A stretch of 64,000 nt of DNA from Lutjanus erythropterus (lineage: Eukaryota; Chordata; Actinopteri; Lutjaniformes; Lutjanidae). The stretch is taken from assembly GCA_020091685.1 (NCBI GenBank), contig CM034601.1:1-64000 (forward strand), written 5' to 3'. Shown here one piece after another: positions 1 to 12,376 of the stretch. Each line of letters starts with the position of its first letter. Within the stretch, counting starts at the first letter, position 1. The notes below the pieces were generated by a model, which had not been told where the DNA came from, made no database searches, and saw nothing but the letters and a program-made list of their open reading frames with translations. Made by a program: the position numbers and the translations under genes.

Positions 1-528
1 AAAAAAAAATGTTTTTCAAAATTTGGTCACAGTTAACTGAACCTGATTTGTTAGCATTTTGTTGCCTTAAAATTAAATGTTTTTTTCTATTTAAATACAA
101 CATTTTGGGGTTTCTAAAATTCCAATATTTGAATTTATCTTAACAAGAAAAGTAAATTATCTCAACAAAAGATCAGTAGTTGGTAAACCTTTTTCAAAAC
201 TGAAGAATTTAATGTGGGCTCAAAACTGATGTACTATGTATGTAGTATGTTGGCTTGAAATTTTGAGCTGTCTCAACTTTTTCATAGACCTACAACAATG
301 AAAGATGAAAAATATTTTAAAAATATAATCTTATTAATTTCCATGTCATTTTTTGCCAAAGTGACAGGGAGCCACTGGAGAGGACCTAAAGAGCCGCATG
401 TGGCTCTGGAGCCTCAGGTTGCATACCCCTGTATTAACTTATTTTAAATTGATTTTTACCAAGTTGGTGCACGACAGGTTAAAATATCTGATGAGACATT
501 ACATTGTTGACATCAATAATAGAAGCAG
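1..528. repeat. Copy 1 of a 528-bp duplicated segment
   Basis: This segment reappears at 27819-28346 with no difference in any stretch I compared, including homopolymer lengths. The second copy ends at the first N of the assembly gap. The segment includes AT-rich DNA of a dispersed foldback family, also found diverged at 55300-55930. Near 383-432 it has the end of a hAT (Charlie-like) element, recognisable by the motif gagccgcatgtggctctgg followed by acccctg. The match may extend left of base 1, which I cannot see. Confidence 0.9.
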
Positions 529-1348
529 AAATAAAATGGCTATAGACCTAAGATTGAGGAGAGATCCATTCAAGAGACGACACAGCACTAATTATCATTA
601 AACAAAATATATATTTCAGGGTTGTCAGACAATGTAATATAATTCCAAAAATATCCCCAGATTGGCTCTATGTCTATGTGTCTATCAGTCATCCTGGTAA
701 GCATGGATACACGAGGCAGTTTTTGTTATGTAATTGACCTATTCTTTCAGTTCTTGGGGTTTAGTTGATACCAGTTCTAAGTATTGTTCATGCAGCCATA
801 ATGACCCCAGCTATAGCAATCATAAATTATTCTCTTGACATGTTATCTACTTGTGATCTGTTGTCTATAAAAGAAATTATTTGAGACACTGGCAATGTTT
901 TTGCCACTTACTCGCGTGTCGTAAAACTTTACTCCAAAATGGCTGCATGAGCAGACAGTCCCAAATATAATGTAAGAAAGTGTCTATTTCTTTCTGGCTT
1001 TCCACACTTGAGTTATTAGTTAGTAAACCCATCCTATGTAATCTGATCAGTGTCCAGTAACATATGTGACTTACTTTATACTGAGTGAATTTATGATTTA
1101 ACTGAGATGTAGAGATGTTAATGATCTGGGGTCAAAATTAACGCTTGCCAAAGTTTCATTTGCTCATATATCATTCTGTTTGTAGTTTCCTATAAATTAT
1201 TATTTTTTTGTACAATGTAAATAAAAGTAAAATTTCTTAATTAATCTGTTTAATAACCATAGTAGATATATTTTAATCCACCATCAATATTTAATGCTAT
1301 TTTTGTTTTAAAATACATATCCAGAATTTATTTTTTTTAAATACTTAC
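529..1348. other. AT-rich non-coding DNA downstream of gene A V exon
   Basis: No exon is recognised. If gene A resembles genes B and C, this is the start of the intron between its V and C2 exons, and the C2, transmembrane and tail exons would lie left of the window. Confidence 0.5.
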
Positions 1349-1846
1349 CTTGTATTTCTAGATGCATAGTGATGTTTTTCAAAAGAACACCATCATATCC
1401 ATTTTCCTCCAGTTTATAATCCCCAGAGTGTCTCTTTGTCGCGGTGCCTAGTTTGAATGTTCCATTGGGGAAGAGTTCAGGCTGTTTCACATGCCCCTCT
1501 GTAATAGTTGTCTTACCTTTTACTGTTTTTAAAATCAGCCCCTTATCATCCTTTTTCAACCTGATATCTGTATTTGATGTCCTGGGCAGATGAAAAATCA
1601 CCATCTGTCCCACTGCTCCGAAACATGGAGCTCCAGTAGGTTCAGAGAAACTGCACTCAACAGACCCTAAAAACATACAGCCCCCCCCGAAAAAAAAAAA
1701 CATCATTAATATATTATATATTGACTTCATTTTTTAAACTAAATTATTGTCTTCACAAGTTAAGTGTGGTAACTTTTGCACTAAAATGTACCTTTAGCCA
1801 GAGCTGTTGTTGCCAGAGCGGTGAAGATCATGTAGATAGAAATCAT
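1349..1846 (-). CDS. CD2/SLAM-like Ig receptor gene A, signal and V-domain exons (partial)
   Basis: Two exons are visible. The signal exon 1846-1792 starts with ATG and encodes MISIYMIFTALATTALAK plus one base, with donor G|GTACAT. The V exon 1666-1349 follows an AG acceptor, has matching phase and ends at AAG|GTAAGT. It encodes about 106 residues with the V-set signature of CD2-family receptors: a PNGTFKLG strand, then the HSGDYKLE turn, then HLEIQGK. The canonical V disulphide appears absent, as is usual for CD2-family N-terminal domains, and N-glycosylation sites (NGT, NIT) are present. Genes B and C on the same strand are paralogues. The membrane-proximal exons are not in view and should lie left of base 1. 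The role is inferred as a leukocyte cell-surface adhesion or signalling receptor; the ligand is unknown. Both exons are intact. Confidence 0.78.
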
Positions 1847-4809
1847 TGTTTTTCTGTTGTAACACAAAAATCACATGTAATTTTAAATGTTACATTTTAT
1901 TTCTATTGTATTTGTACCTATTTTCTGTAAAATTACTAAATGTGAGATTAGTTGTTAGTTTGAAATTAAAAAGTCAATTTTAATAAAATCTCTGCACAAA
2001 CCTGTTACTCACTGCCTTCACGATGGTGCGATGTCTTCTTTGTGTCTGTTTAAGGCCGACCTGTGAATTTTCCACTGACAGGTTTATGTTCGTCTTGTCT
2101 TCTTGTTGTCTGTGTATGTAATAAGAATCAAGGAAGCGGTTACTGTGTCGTCACCCACAACTTGCCAGTGAACTAAGATCTAAAATTCATTGCTTTGGTA
2201 GTTATGAACTCATTGAACATCCTAGATATGGCAGTACACAGATTAAAAATGTTGATCTAAACTGAGGTTTCTAAAACGTGAAACAACAGCAATTCAAGAA
2301 AGTGAGTATTTTCTACTGTTTTCAGTTTTAAAGCTACTACAAGTTTTTATGGTTCTTAAACAGTCTCGGTTTATTACTGATTCCTATACATGACCTACGT
2401 AAGTTAACAAGACCATCCTCAAGAAGACTGGCTATTTCTGTGTAGCTGTTCTTAATGTCTGCCACTATATTGGATTCTCCTTCCAGTCAGATTAAATGAG
2501 CGTGTTTTGACAGCAGATATTATGGGGTTGGTAATACAACCAAAACTGCAAGTATGTATGTATGTATGCTATGATGCTTCTTTTTCAAGTTTTTAACACT
2601 TATGGCCAGTATGGGTCATATACTTGGTTCATTAACACTTTCTGTAACATGTCAATTCAGTAATAGGCTATAATATAGCATTGAGCTCACAGTTGTTGGT
2701 GGTGTTTTGATGTGTTGTGTTTCTAATATCCTGCTTTGCTCAAATAGGGAGGACAAAATAATGGGAACATAGTATACAGTAGTCCAGTACAACATCTTCT
2801 AGCCATGACTCCATTAATAAACCTAGAATTTACACAGTGGTATTGAGTTACATTAGATTGTACAGATTTACATAATGAAGTGGCTACTGAGTGTAAATGC
2901 AACCTCTGATTTCTTTCATTCTACAGTACAGCTTAGCAACTCTGTGAAACAATTTTTGTGGGTTTTTAAGTTTAACAGTAATGTAAAAAACTACAGTATC
3001 ATTATAATTAATTATTATTATAATATATAAGGACAGGGGATCACATAGTTGGAGATGCAAATTATCCTGCTGACATCTTAAACATTACAAGAGTGAGGAC
3101 CTTTACACAGAGAGGAATGTGATCCCTTGTGGTCATCAAACGATTCAACATTTACTATGTTGTTTTATCACTCAGTATGGTGTAAGAGTATGTTGTAACA
3201 ACATACTATATAGCCAAACAAAAAACAAAACCACATACTACACATTACTCACAAACATCTGCATCATTGAACTTTCTCATAGGCAACACAGGTAATGTAA
3301 AATTAAACCATGTGAGTCTTTGCTTTGTTTTTGAATAGAGAGACCAAAGGAGGACATTAAAATATCTTCAGTTAAACAAAGTACCAAGCCACAAGCTAGT
3401 TTTTAATAGCCATGCAGAAAGCAACTGCTCATATAAGTGCTCACAAATCTGCAGAGCAATGAAAGCCAAAGAAAAAAAAAAAAAATCAACTATGCAGCTG
3501 TTGCAGGTGTTCAACTGTGGGTGGGGTGTGAGTTTCAATTTCAGCTGCAGATGTGTAGTGGCCAAAAGGCCTCCTACTGTAAATGTTTTGTCTTTGACAT
3601 GTGTCAAACTGACACTTATCTAATGTTAGTTTTCCTTACTAGGGTGCATAGATTTTAAGAGCACCCACTTTTGCTCATTCCTTTACACATGGTAACAGTT
3701 TGTCTGAGAAATACAGTTCTATACTACTAAGTACCTAACTGAAGAACATTTATTCATAATGATTCAGACAGGAGCTATAATTGATGGAAGCAGAAGCTGC
3801 CTTTCACATCAAAAAAACAAATGGTTCTAACACCCATGCATGGAGACCTGCTCTGCTCTTATTCATGTAACTATGTTGTAATGAGATTATAAACCTGCCG
3901 GAACATCAGAAGTGTTGTATTTCTGCAAAGGACATGCAATGAAATACCTTCTGCCTTTAATGTCCTGTATAGCCAAACTTTTTATTCAAAAACAGATACT
4001 GCACAGTACTCACAAACATCTGCGCTACTAAACTTCCTCACAGGCAACACATTTTGCAATGTATGAAATTAAACCATGCATGAGATGAGCAGTTTAAAAC
4101 CACAGTTTTTCTTTCTCTGTCTCAGCCACAGCGCCTGGTTTGAAACGTTCACAGCTCAGGAGAGACTGTGAGAACAACTGACCTGAGCCAGTTACAAAAC
4201 ATACATCTCTTTGCATACTTTTTCCTAACATAAACTTATTTTATTTTAAACACACAAGAAAGAAACAGCACCGTGCAATTAAGCAATGTTAAATTTCAAG
4301 ATATTATTTGTTATGGTTAACATCAGCCCAACTGACAAAAACCCAAAGGCACTGTAATACTTTCAGTTTAATTCTACGTGTGAATAAAAGATTATGGTTT
4401 AGATTTGCCAGTTCAGGCCTGACTTCACCTTCTTAAATTTCATATAATCACAGTTAAAATTCAGAGTCCTCTTGCATCAGTTGTGTAAAATAAAAGCTAG
4501 TCTATTAATAATTATCTCTCTGTGTATGGTGGTAAGACATCAACATGGTATTTATTAACTATTCATCCTTTACTGTCTGAAAGCAGACCGTTTGCACTAG
4601 CTCTTCTCAGAGTTCACTGCATTTGTGCAACCAGTTACAAATCCCTGGCTGTTATATTTGTAATCTTTTGGCATGCAATTGTTAAACATTTTTTCAGTGA
4701 TGACCTCCGTATAGATCTTTAAATTCATACAACATATGGCACACCATAGACACAAGATAGTAGCGCTACAAGTGAGTGCTGCTCAGCTGAGTGCTCTGAT
4801 TGTTTTTCT
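1847..4809. other. Intergenic region with a degenerate local duplication
   Basis: No gene is recognised in about 3 kb. Segments near 3195-3310 and 3963-4080 are diverged copies of each other: both carry tatagccaaac, cacaaacatctgc, a ggcaacaca stretch and aaattaaaccatg. This indicates a local duplication with a spacing of about 760 bp. Confidence 0.5.
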
Positions 4810-7245
4810 TTATGGAGCACACTGCAGCAGAAGACATGTTGCTTTCTGTGTTGTTTCCTGATTGTATTGTAGATCACAACATTTAGGTTTGTCCAGTCCT
4901 CTTTCTTTCTGCCAGTTCCTATCACTCTCCTGTCCTTGTTGACTCTGCTGCCATTTCTCTCTGTCTTTTCTCTCAGGATTGACAGTAATGCCCTCCAGTG
5001 ATGTTACTTGGCTTTCATTTTGCTTGCAAGTCCAACCTAGGAGCAAAACATGAAGTACAGGGTCAATCTTTCAGGAACAGCAAACCAGGAAGAGGTCAAT
5101 TATTGTTATAATGCAAACAACAGAAAGTAATATTACAATAGTAGGTGAGAAATTTGATAACAGTACATTTAATTTATTTGAATGACAAATGTATTTGAAA
5201 AGTTGTTTTTACCTCTTCTCTGCCTGCACAACAGGGTCACCCTGGTAATGAGGTCATCAAGGGGCTGCAGCGAGGTCATCCAAACAGGAAGAAAGTCCCA
5301 GTTCTGCAGTCTACGTGGCAAACAACCAGGCCTGTGTACCTGGAGCATGTTTACTGTTGCACCTGATATAACCACCATAATGACCGGTACGCCAATCCCA
5401 GTCATCACCCTCCACCCTGCCATGGAGAGGGCAAACACGAGGGACGGGAACAGCAGGAAGCAGAGGAGGAGGTACAAAACAGCAAACCAGCGGTACCTGT
5501 GTATATGTGATTTAATAATAGAATATTTTGATTTCCTTTGATGGTTCAGACATTTTGTTTGATGTGAGTAAAAGAGAAACTATTACTAATAGTACCTGGC
5601 AGTGCATTTGCCAAGGGCACAGGCCATACGTATAGGTAAGCGTGTGGCTGGTATGGGAAACCACAGCAGGATACCAAGGAGATTAAAGAAAAATGACATA
5701 AAGCAACCTGAAACACAAGAGGAGATAAAGGTGGAAGTAGGTTGGTACATTCTGGTACTTGGTACCTATAAAAGTGTCATGGGGTAGTTTTTAATATTTA
5801 CTTTACTGCTGCTCTTTTTCATATTGTGTGCTGTGTGTTTTTGCAGGCAGTCTTTTCTTGCAAAAATCTCCCAAGTAAAATAAGTTTTATTATGTTCAGT
5901 TTTTTTCAACAATAGGGACAGCAGGTCAAAATAAGCAAATCTTTACCCATTGAGCATCATTTAGAGACACTTTTGAATGTGTCAGCACCATAGAGAGACA
6001 GAAAGATTACCTTTGATTTTTGATTTTTGCCCCAGTGGCCAAATGTAATAATTACAGAAATAAGGACAAAGGTGTGTATATGTATTATTTCTATCACTGT
6101 TGTGTGTGTATGTATGTGTATACTTGTGTGGCAGCAGCTAGCTTATCTCCTGGACTAGCCAGGGCTGCCAGTGTAGCTGTTGTAGTGGTTCGAGGTTGGA
6201 CCCCAGGGTTAAAGGGTAGGCCCTTTCAATACTGATCACACCAATCCCTGAGGATTAAAACAAAAAGATAAACAAAACAAAGAAGAACAGGACTCAAGCT
6301 AAACATGAAAAGGATTATTATTACTACATTATTAGCTACAGTCAGGTAAAACACATGAGTAATAGACCTACTGAAAGATTTAAGATTTAATTGTAAATTG
6401 ATAACTGGTCTTTCATGGAAAATTAAGTCATGTTTCAGGTTTAAATTGAGTTTGATAACTACTCCTTGTAGTAGCTTTAAATTGTAGAGTTTGTTTGGTA
6501 TTGAACAAATATCCTATGAAAGATATTTCACAAACATGCTTAACTATTATCTGCTACACTCCTGTTAATGTTGTACCAAGCCAGCAGGAGTTGTGTATGA
6601 AACACTGAGGTGGTCATTTATTAATCGGTGAAATGGACAGAAAAGAGGAAGACGTTGCTAGAATTTACAAACAGCTTATACTAATGTATAATACATAGTA
6701 AATAACAACGAAGTAAAGATATTGTTCCCAAGTGTAGAAACATTTAGGCAAAGTTCAGTTTGGTAGGCATTATGATATTTATTATATACTGTATATGTAT
6801 TTATACATGTGTTTGTGTGTGTCTTACCTATGAGAGGAGTGATGGCAGAGGTGAAGACTGAACTACTCTGAACCAAAAGGTCATGCTGGCTCCCACTATT
6901 AGAGCCAGATAACCTGCCAGCCACGTAAATGGGAACGGAAATCTAGAGGACAGGACATAACAGGACAGTGCATGGATGTGTCCTCCTGCACATTGTCATT
7001 GTTAAAATAAAGATTCAATTTAAGATCAGTTAAGGATAATGAAAAAGCTGTGGGCTTAACTGATGTAGATTGTATATTACCTGTATTAACAACTTTATTA
7101 ATAGCACCGCCACCTGGCCCTTCAGCAGGAGTTGAGCAGTTTAACCAGCAGTATCAGACAGCTGCACAGCACCAACAGGAGCAGGCCAGGAGGATCAGAC
7201 CTATGGCCAAGTCTGACAGAGAGCAGTCCACAAAGAGATGTCTGC
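4810..7245 (-). pseudogene. slc34a1: slc34a1-like sodium-phosphate cotransporter, 3' half with frame-breaking deletions
   Basis: Six exons match the C-terminal half of the SLC34 (NaPi-II) family: 7245-7081, 6942-6828, 6247-6124, 5707-5596, 5496-5213 and terminal 5036-4810, all with GT-AG borders. Landmarks in order are LSDLAIGLILLA, KGQVAV, TDFP, the second signature [60 protein letters not shown] and [23 protein letters not shown] and [11 protein letters not shown] fit SLC34A1 better than SLC34A2. Family members import phosphate with Na+ across apical epithelial membranes. The frame can be followed only by allowing seven single-base deletions, in the four upstream exons; the two 3' exons are intact and end in a hydrophilic tail with TAA at 4812-4810. 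N-terminal exons, including the first QSSS repeat, are not found to the right. It is either a decayed gene or a good gene with uncorrected consensus indels. Confidence 0.85.
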
Positions 7246-7458
7246 CTGGGCAGAGAGACAGATATGTGACGTGTAATGAGGATTTAATGTAGAGACCAAG
7301 ATTGTTGAAATGAGAAACTAAATTTAACTTGCAAAATAATTATCAGTGTGGTTAATTTGCAGTGCATTTGATGATTGATGCTAAATTGATTGAAGTTAAA
7401 TTTAATGATGAAAACACATTAAGTAGAAGGAAAAATGTCTGACAGAGGATGAAGATGG

Positions 7459-7593
7459 TTAGTTGACCTCAAGACTGCAGTGGTGACTGGGAATGTCAGC
7501 CGCAAAGATGGCGCTGGCACAGAGCAGGAAGAGAACAATTTGCTCAAAACGTCCTAAATGGCCCAGAAAGACTGTAGCGTCGTAATCATTCAT
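7459..7593 (-). pseudogene. slc22-like N-terminal fragment
   Basis: A 44-codon frame from ATG at 7593 to TAA at 7461-7459 begins MNDYDATVFLGHLGRFEQIV and continues through LFLLCASAI to PSHHC. This is the N-terminal cytoplasmic start and first membrane helix of SLC22 organic cation/carnitine transporters, whose usual pattern is M-x-D-Y-D, F-L-G, G-x-F and later HHC/HRC. The family's segment between the helix and the HHC motif, about ten residues, is missing, and the frame stops soon after. It lies opposite in orientation to the other slc22 fragments at 8283-8440 and 9428-9543, so an inversion has occurred or two copies are represented. I read it as a relic. Confidence 0.6.
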
Positions 7594-8282
7594 GAGCTCA
7601 GAATTCTCCTCAAACGCTACTGTCTTCTCTGATGTCTTCCTGCGAATGTGTCTTATTTACAGTGCACAAATGCACAGTCGACTATGCCCTATGTACAGTG
7701 CAGGTGATCTCAGTAGATATATTATGGCTTCAAAGAATAAAAAAATGGCTTCATGTCAACATCCGATAAAGGTATATCACTATACCACTGTCAGTAAACT
7801 GCTGTTTTCTGATAGTACTGTGTACTATCAGACATGTACATGTACATGCTATAGTCCTCATTTGATGCTCCAAAATCAAAACAATTTTAGTAAGCGAGCA
7901 TCAAACCAGTTTGATTTTTAAATGGCCATCAGTTCAGTTCAATACAATTCAGCTCTGTAACGATACAATATGATACAATACGATATGATGCAATACAAAA
8001 CAATGCAATGTGTGAATCTTTACATTTTGATTCAATTAATGCTACATTTGTGGAGAGGTATTAAAAAGAAATCCTGATAGTTTTATGAAATATAGTAACA
8101 GTAGAGACAGAGTGAAGGAGACGTTACAGTGGTGTTAACATCTTATTATGAGTCTCATGTGTAAATGAGATACTGTAGCCTAAATGAGAATCTGTGAACA
8201 AACTTTAAAACTGTTTAAAATATTAGTATTTTTGCAGTAAGATGCTGTGCTGCTCTGTTTCATATGAAGGTGGTTTTGATTA
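7594..8282. other. Non-coding DNA between slc22 fragments
   Basis: No coding sequence is recognised. There is a low-complexity run of gatacaata-type units around 7955-8010. Confidence 0.4.
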
Positions 8283-8440
8283 GTGTTGGGGAACAGTGAT
8301 GCTCCGTGTTACCTCCTTTTCTCATCACTGGCTGTGTGTCTGTGTTTTGCCATTGGCTACATGACTTTAAGGGACTTGAAATTTCCCCTGCTGGCTGTGG
8401 CTCTGCCTGGCCTGCTCTACACCCCCTCTTTTGGTGGGTT
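8283..8440 (+). pseudogene. slc22-like mid-protein fragment
   Basis: The plus-strand frame contains CFAIGYM, RDLKFPLLAVALPGLLYTP and then, in a shifted frame, FWWVVFI. This corresponds to the SLC22 region (A-I-G-Y-M, R-D-W-K/R, L-A-V-A-L-P-G-L-L, L-W-W-F/L-I-P) just before the PESPRW motif. Relative to the family, the segment between GYM and RD is deleted and the frame shifts after YTPS. With the fragment at 9428-9543 it forms a plus-strand remnant of one degraded gene. Confidence 0.6.
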
Positions 8441-9427
8441 GTATTTATCATATCACATTACATTAAATGCTTCACATTGCTCATGGTAGAGTTTCAGCCA
8501 CAGTAGCATCTTGTTTTGTCAGTGTTGAGAGCAGTGTTAAAGGAAAGTTCTTTATTATAATTGTTCTTACCAACACAAAAAAAAGCTCCTTAAAAAATAG
8601 AAGCATGGTCAAAAAGGTGTTATATAATCACACCCTGAATTTATGATTTAGCTTTGTGAAATTGTCAACTGAACAAATAGTCAATGTATAAAAAGAAAAT
8701 TACATAAGTAAAAATAAAATTTGAATGGAATGAAATATAGAATAATATGGAATTAATTCATAAGGAAAAATGTTTAAACAAGGCAAAATTTGTTTTATAT
8801 TTTAGATTCTTAATAATCTTCACTAGATATGCAACAATGAATTGATTAATAATCAGTTATTAAATTGATTAATTTAATAATTGACTATCAGTCAATTATT
8901 AGATTAATCATAAACTCTTTTGATAAAGAACAGGCCTTGAATGACAAATGTGTCCAAACTTTTGACCACATAACCCTAACTCTAATCCTACCAACCCTTG
9001 ACTGGTGTGTCCAAACTTTGTACTGTGTGTATGTACATATCCACACGATCACTATCTTGTTGCTGCTGTTTACATTCAACAAGATGCAAATTCTGAAAAT
9101 GCGGTGCATATGTGTATAAATGTAGATATTTTATTTTGTTTTATATTATATCCCATTTTATTTTGAATTTAATTATATATTGGTTGTAGCATGACGGACT
9201 TCAGACTGACGTCTAAATTAGTTGCGTAAAACTGTCAAGTTCTTAAACTTTTTAAGTGGCACTAATTTGCCACCACTTTAGACAAATTACTCACTCCAGC
9301 AGAAATGTTTGTCATGTTTGCTTTGCATTAGAAAAGTCTAAAAGCCAAAATCAGACTGGCCTAAGACTACAGACCAGTCTTAAGTATCTTTGTGAAACCA
9401 GCCACTGAACCTGTCTGTCTCTGTGTT
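8441..9427. other. AT-rich repeat-like DNA between slc22 fragments
   Basis: It contains gattaat-rich stretches typical of teleost hAT MITE remnants (8826-8915) and two copies of a tgtgtccaaactt motif (8950 and 9007). No exon is seen. Confidence 0.4.
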
Positions 9428-9543
9428 GAATGCTGAGTCTCCGTGGTGGTTCCTCTCTCAGGGGTGACTGGAGGATGCTAAGGAGATGGTGAGAAATGCT
9501 GCCAAGAAGAACAAAGTAGAGGCCCCACAGATCATCTTTCAAC
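9428..9543 (+). pseudogene. slc22-like PESPRW-region exon with an in-frame stop
   Basis: The plus-strand reading gives NAESPWWFLSQG, stop, LEDAKEMVRNAAKKNKVEAP and IIFQ. This is the conserved SLC22 loop after helix 6 (PESPRWL-SQGR-EEA...). Two changes mark it as dead: the conserved arginine of ESPRW is tryptophan, and the arginine codon after SQG is TGA, as expected from C-to-T change at a CpG in CGA. Order and orientation fit the fragment at 8283-8440. No further slc22 exons were recognised downstream. Confidence 0.65.
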
Positions 9544-12376
9544 ACTACATTGTAAATTTAACCAATAGGTGCGCATTTTTTCAAGTCTGCCTTAAAACAA
9601 CAGCCGAGTATTAATATGTACATTGAAACAGGTTTTACTTGCTAGTGACATTCCTCCTGTTCATACTGGCTGTAACAATATTCCCTCCTAATGCTTTTGC
9701 AATGCAAGTGATGGGGGCAGAACACAGTCCTCGTTTTGGGTAAAAATGCAGACTTAAAGTTTTTCTGAAGCTAATGTCAGGTTTCCTCAGTCTGAGTTTG
9801 GCAAGTTAAGTTGTTATCTTCCAAAGTAATTTTTTTAAATAGCTCCACTGCAGCTGAGCAAGGATATACTGCTGGGAGAAACATGTGAAGATGGGATCTT
9901 TCAATAGTCACTATGAACAGGAGGAAAGGATTAAAATATTTCAGAGATTTTATAATTTCTTATTTAAAATTGTCCAAAGCATATGAACAAAAACGCAGGA
10001 AGTTGAGTGAGGTTTTGTATCTTGCAGGTTGATGAGAGAAAGACACTAAAGAAGACTAGAAAGACACTACAGTGTCTTTGACCCAATAAGAACCAGCAAC
10101 ATCAGAGCCACAAAACTTACTCTTTGCTTGTTGTGGTGAGTCTGAGAATTTATTACACATTATTACACATATTATATTAGGGATGCACCAATATTGATCC
10201 CAGCACCGGGTATCAGTTACCACTAATGACTGCAGTGACATGCTGCAAAATACTGTCCAATTTAAACTGCCAGCCTGTGTTTCTCTTTGGCAACAGTCCA
10301 TATAAAACTGAAATAAATTCAGTTGCAACTGTAGACCGCAGCTGCTGTTCAATAAGTCGTGCCAGCGTAAGCTTGTTGAATGCTTTGGAAAATTAATCTG
10401 AAGACAAAGAAAAAAGAAACATTGCTGCCACAGGTCTGTAAGTCTCTTTTTTGATTGGTCTTTATTCTCTGTTAATCTTGAGCAAAACAGCATGACTGTA
10501 CAGTACACCTAACGTGAAGAAACAACTTAAATATTACACATGCCAATGTATAATTAAAATAATAGTTAAAGTGCTGCAAGTGTTAATGAAATAATAATTG
10601 TAGTTAAATGTAAATTTAATTCTGCAGCTACATAATTATGTTGTGGAGTTATTCCTTCTGAAATATATAATTTACACAGTAAACTGCACAGCTTAATAAG
10701 GAACATAAAATTAACACTTAATACAAATAATCCGAAAATGTAAGTGTACACTAACCATGGTTACAATAGCAACGGGAAACAGCAACAACAATTTGTTACA
10801 TTTAGAAAGTGTGGAACATCTGATGACAGTAAAACATGTTTTGAATTAATTGTAAGAGCTGCAGTTTATTGCATTATTTAGTACTCCTATTGCCACTCAG
10901 TATTCGCAAGTACCCAAATCTAAGTACTTGTACTGAGAAAAAGTGGTAGCAGTGCATACCCACTATTAGGGATGCACTGCTACCAGTCCAAGTATTTAGA
11001 TGAATGAAGCAGTGGCAAAGGAGTTTTATTTAAAACAAAAAAAAAACTGGCAGCTCAGACTCTCAATTGGAAATTGGAATCAATATCTGTCAGAGATAGA
11101 AAGACTGCCAACTAAACTATGGTTTCTCAAACTTGAAACAATAATATAACATGGCCTTTATTTAACAAGGAAGTCATATTGAGATAAAACCTCCATTAGA
11201 AGTGAGACTTCCAAAAAAGGGTCGCAGTGTCCTACATCTTCAGTTTTAACACTGGATTATCTTCTGATGTGTGTTGTGTGAATGGTTACATTTTCACTAA
11301 ACACTTTCCAAATGGAGTTTCACCATATTAATTGGAAGATTATAACCAAAAGTCTAAGTATGTATTATCCACTATGAAACAAATTTAAATTATGGGCATT
11401 TACCTGTGCTTCTGGTGTTTTCTGCAGCGGGGCCTAATATGAAGACGCCCCCGAACGTTTAGAGGTTCTAAATGCTTGTAAAAATGACACATATAATGAC
11501 AAATTAGGCTACATGTAATACACATGCAAAGGTAATCACTTGGTGCACCTGTTGTTGATGAGTTGATTGACACTTACTGTTGGTGAAAAGATAAAAGGAC
11601 TCAACCGTGAAAGTGGAGGACAGCTGGAAAATCTGTTGTAAATTTAGCGCTGACTAGAGTGAACAGTCTGTCTGGATATGCAAACTCTTTTTTTTTTTTT
11701 TTTTTTTTTTGTTATAGAACATATAATTCAAAAAAAATGTGCCTGGGGTGATTTTGAAATAATGCCATCATGTAGTTTGTCCAGCAGAGCGCGCTCCAAC
11801 TCTGCTGTCAACAACAAGGTGTTGATTAGATGTAATGCTGACATACATGCAAATAGGAAACGCAACAATCTGAAAAAGAAACACATTGTTTGGATTTTCT
11901 CCAGTATTTGCGATAGGTTGTTGCTTTATTCTTGTTACTATACAGATATAGCTTCTTTTTAATGTAGAATACAGTGTGCAGTTTGACTTTGATGACCTCT
12001 GTGATACTTACTGTAGTCATGATGGATGACCCACTCCACCACAGCAGCTCACTGAAACTGGGTTATAGTGTATGTGGGATTTAAGTCTAACAAAATATCC
12101 TTGGCCCAGGTTTTCTGGTATCAGAGACATGGCTTACTTGTAACTGGGGTGAATCCCCATGGTATCCCATGCTGCATAAACACCTTGCTCTGGTGCAGGT
12201 TAACTTCAGAGGATTAAAAGATGTCAGCAGGCCGACAACTGAGCAACTACTGTCAGGTTGAATATGTATTCATGGGAGAAACTAAAATTGTTGACATATA
12301 CTAGCCATACATGGCTTCTGCAGTTCATTAAAGAGATTTAACATGCTGAAACCTGCAGAAACCCTATAATGGATAG
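9544..12376. other. Intergenic, hAT-like remnants, no gene recognised
   Basis: Around 10178-10970 there is a degraded hAT-type element with tagggatgcacc at its left and gtactt-rich DNA plus ggtagcagtgcat at its right. A perfect hairpin lies at 10944-10985. A run of about 21 T sits at 11690. The longest open frame (10056-10508, minus) shows no family resemblance. Confidence 0.4.

Noticed and set aside
7459-9543. One functional slc22 gene
   Set aside because: The pieces lie on opposite strands, lack most exons, and contain a stop and frameshifts.
10056-10508. 150-codon minus-strand open frame
   Set aside because: No domain, no start context and composition like translated repeat DNA; it overlaps a degraded hAT-like region.
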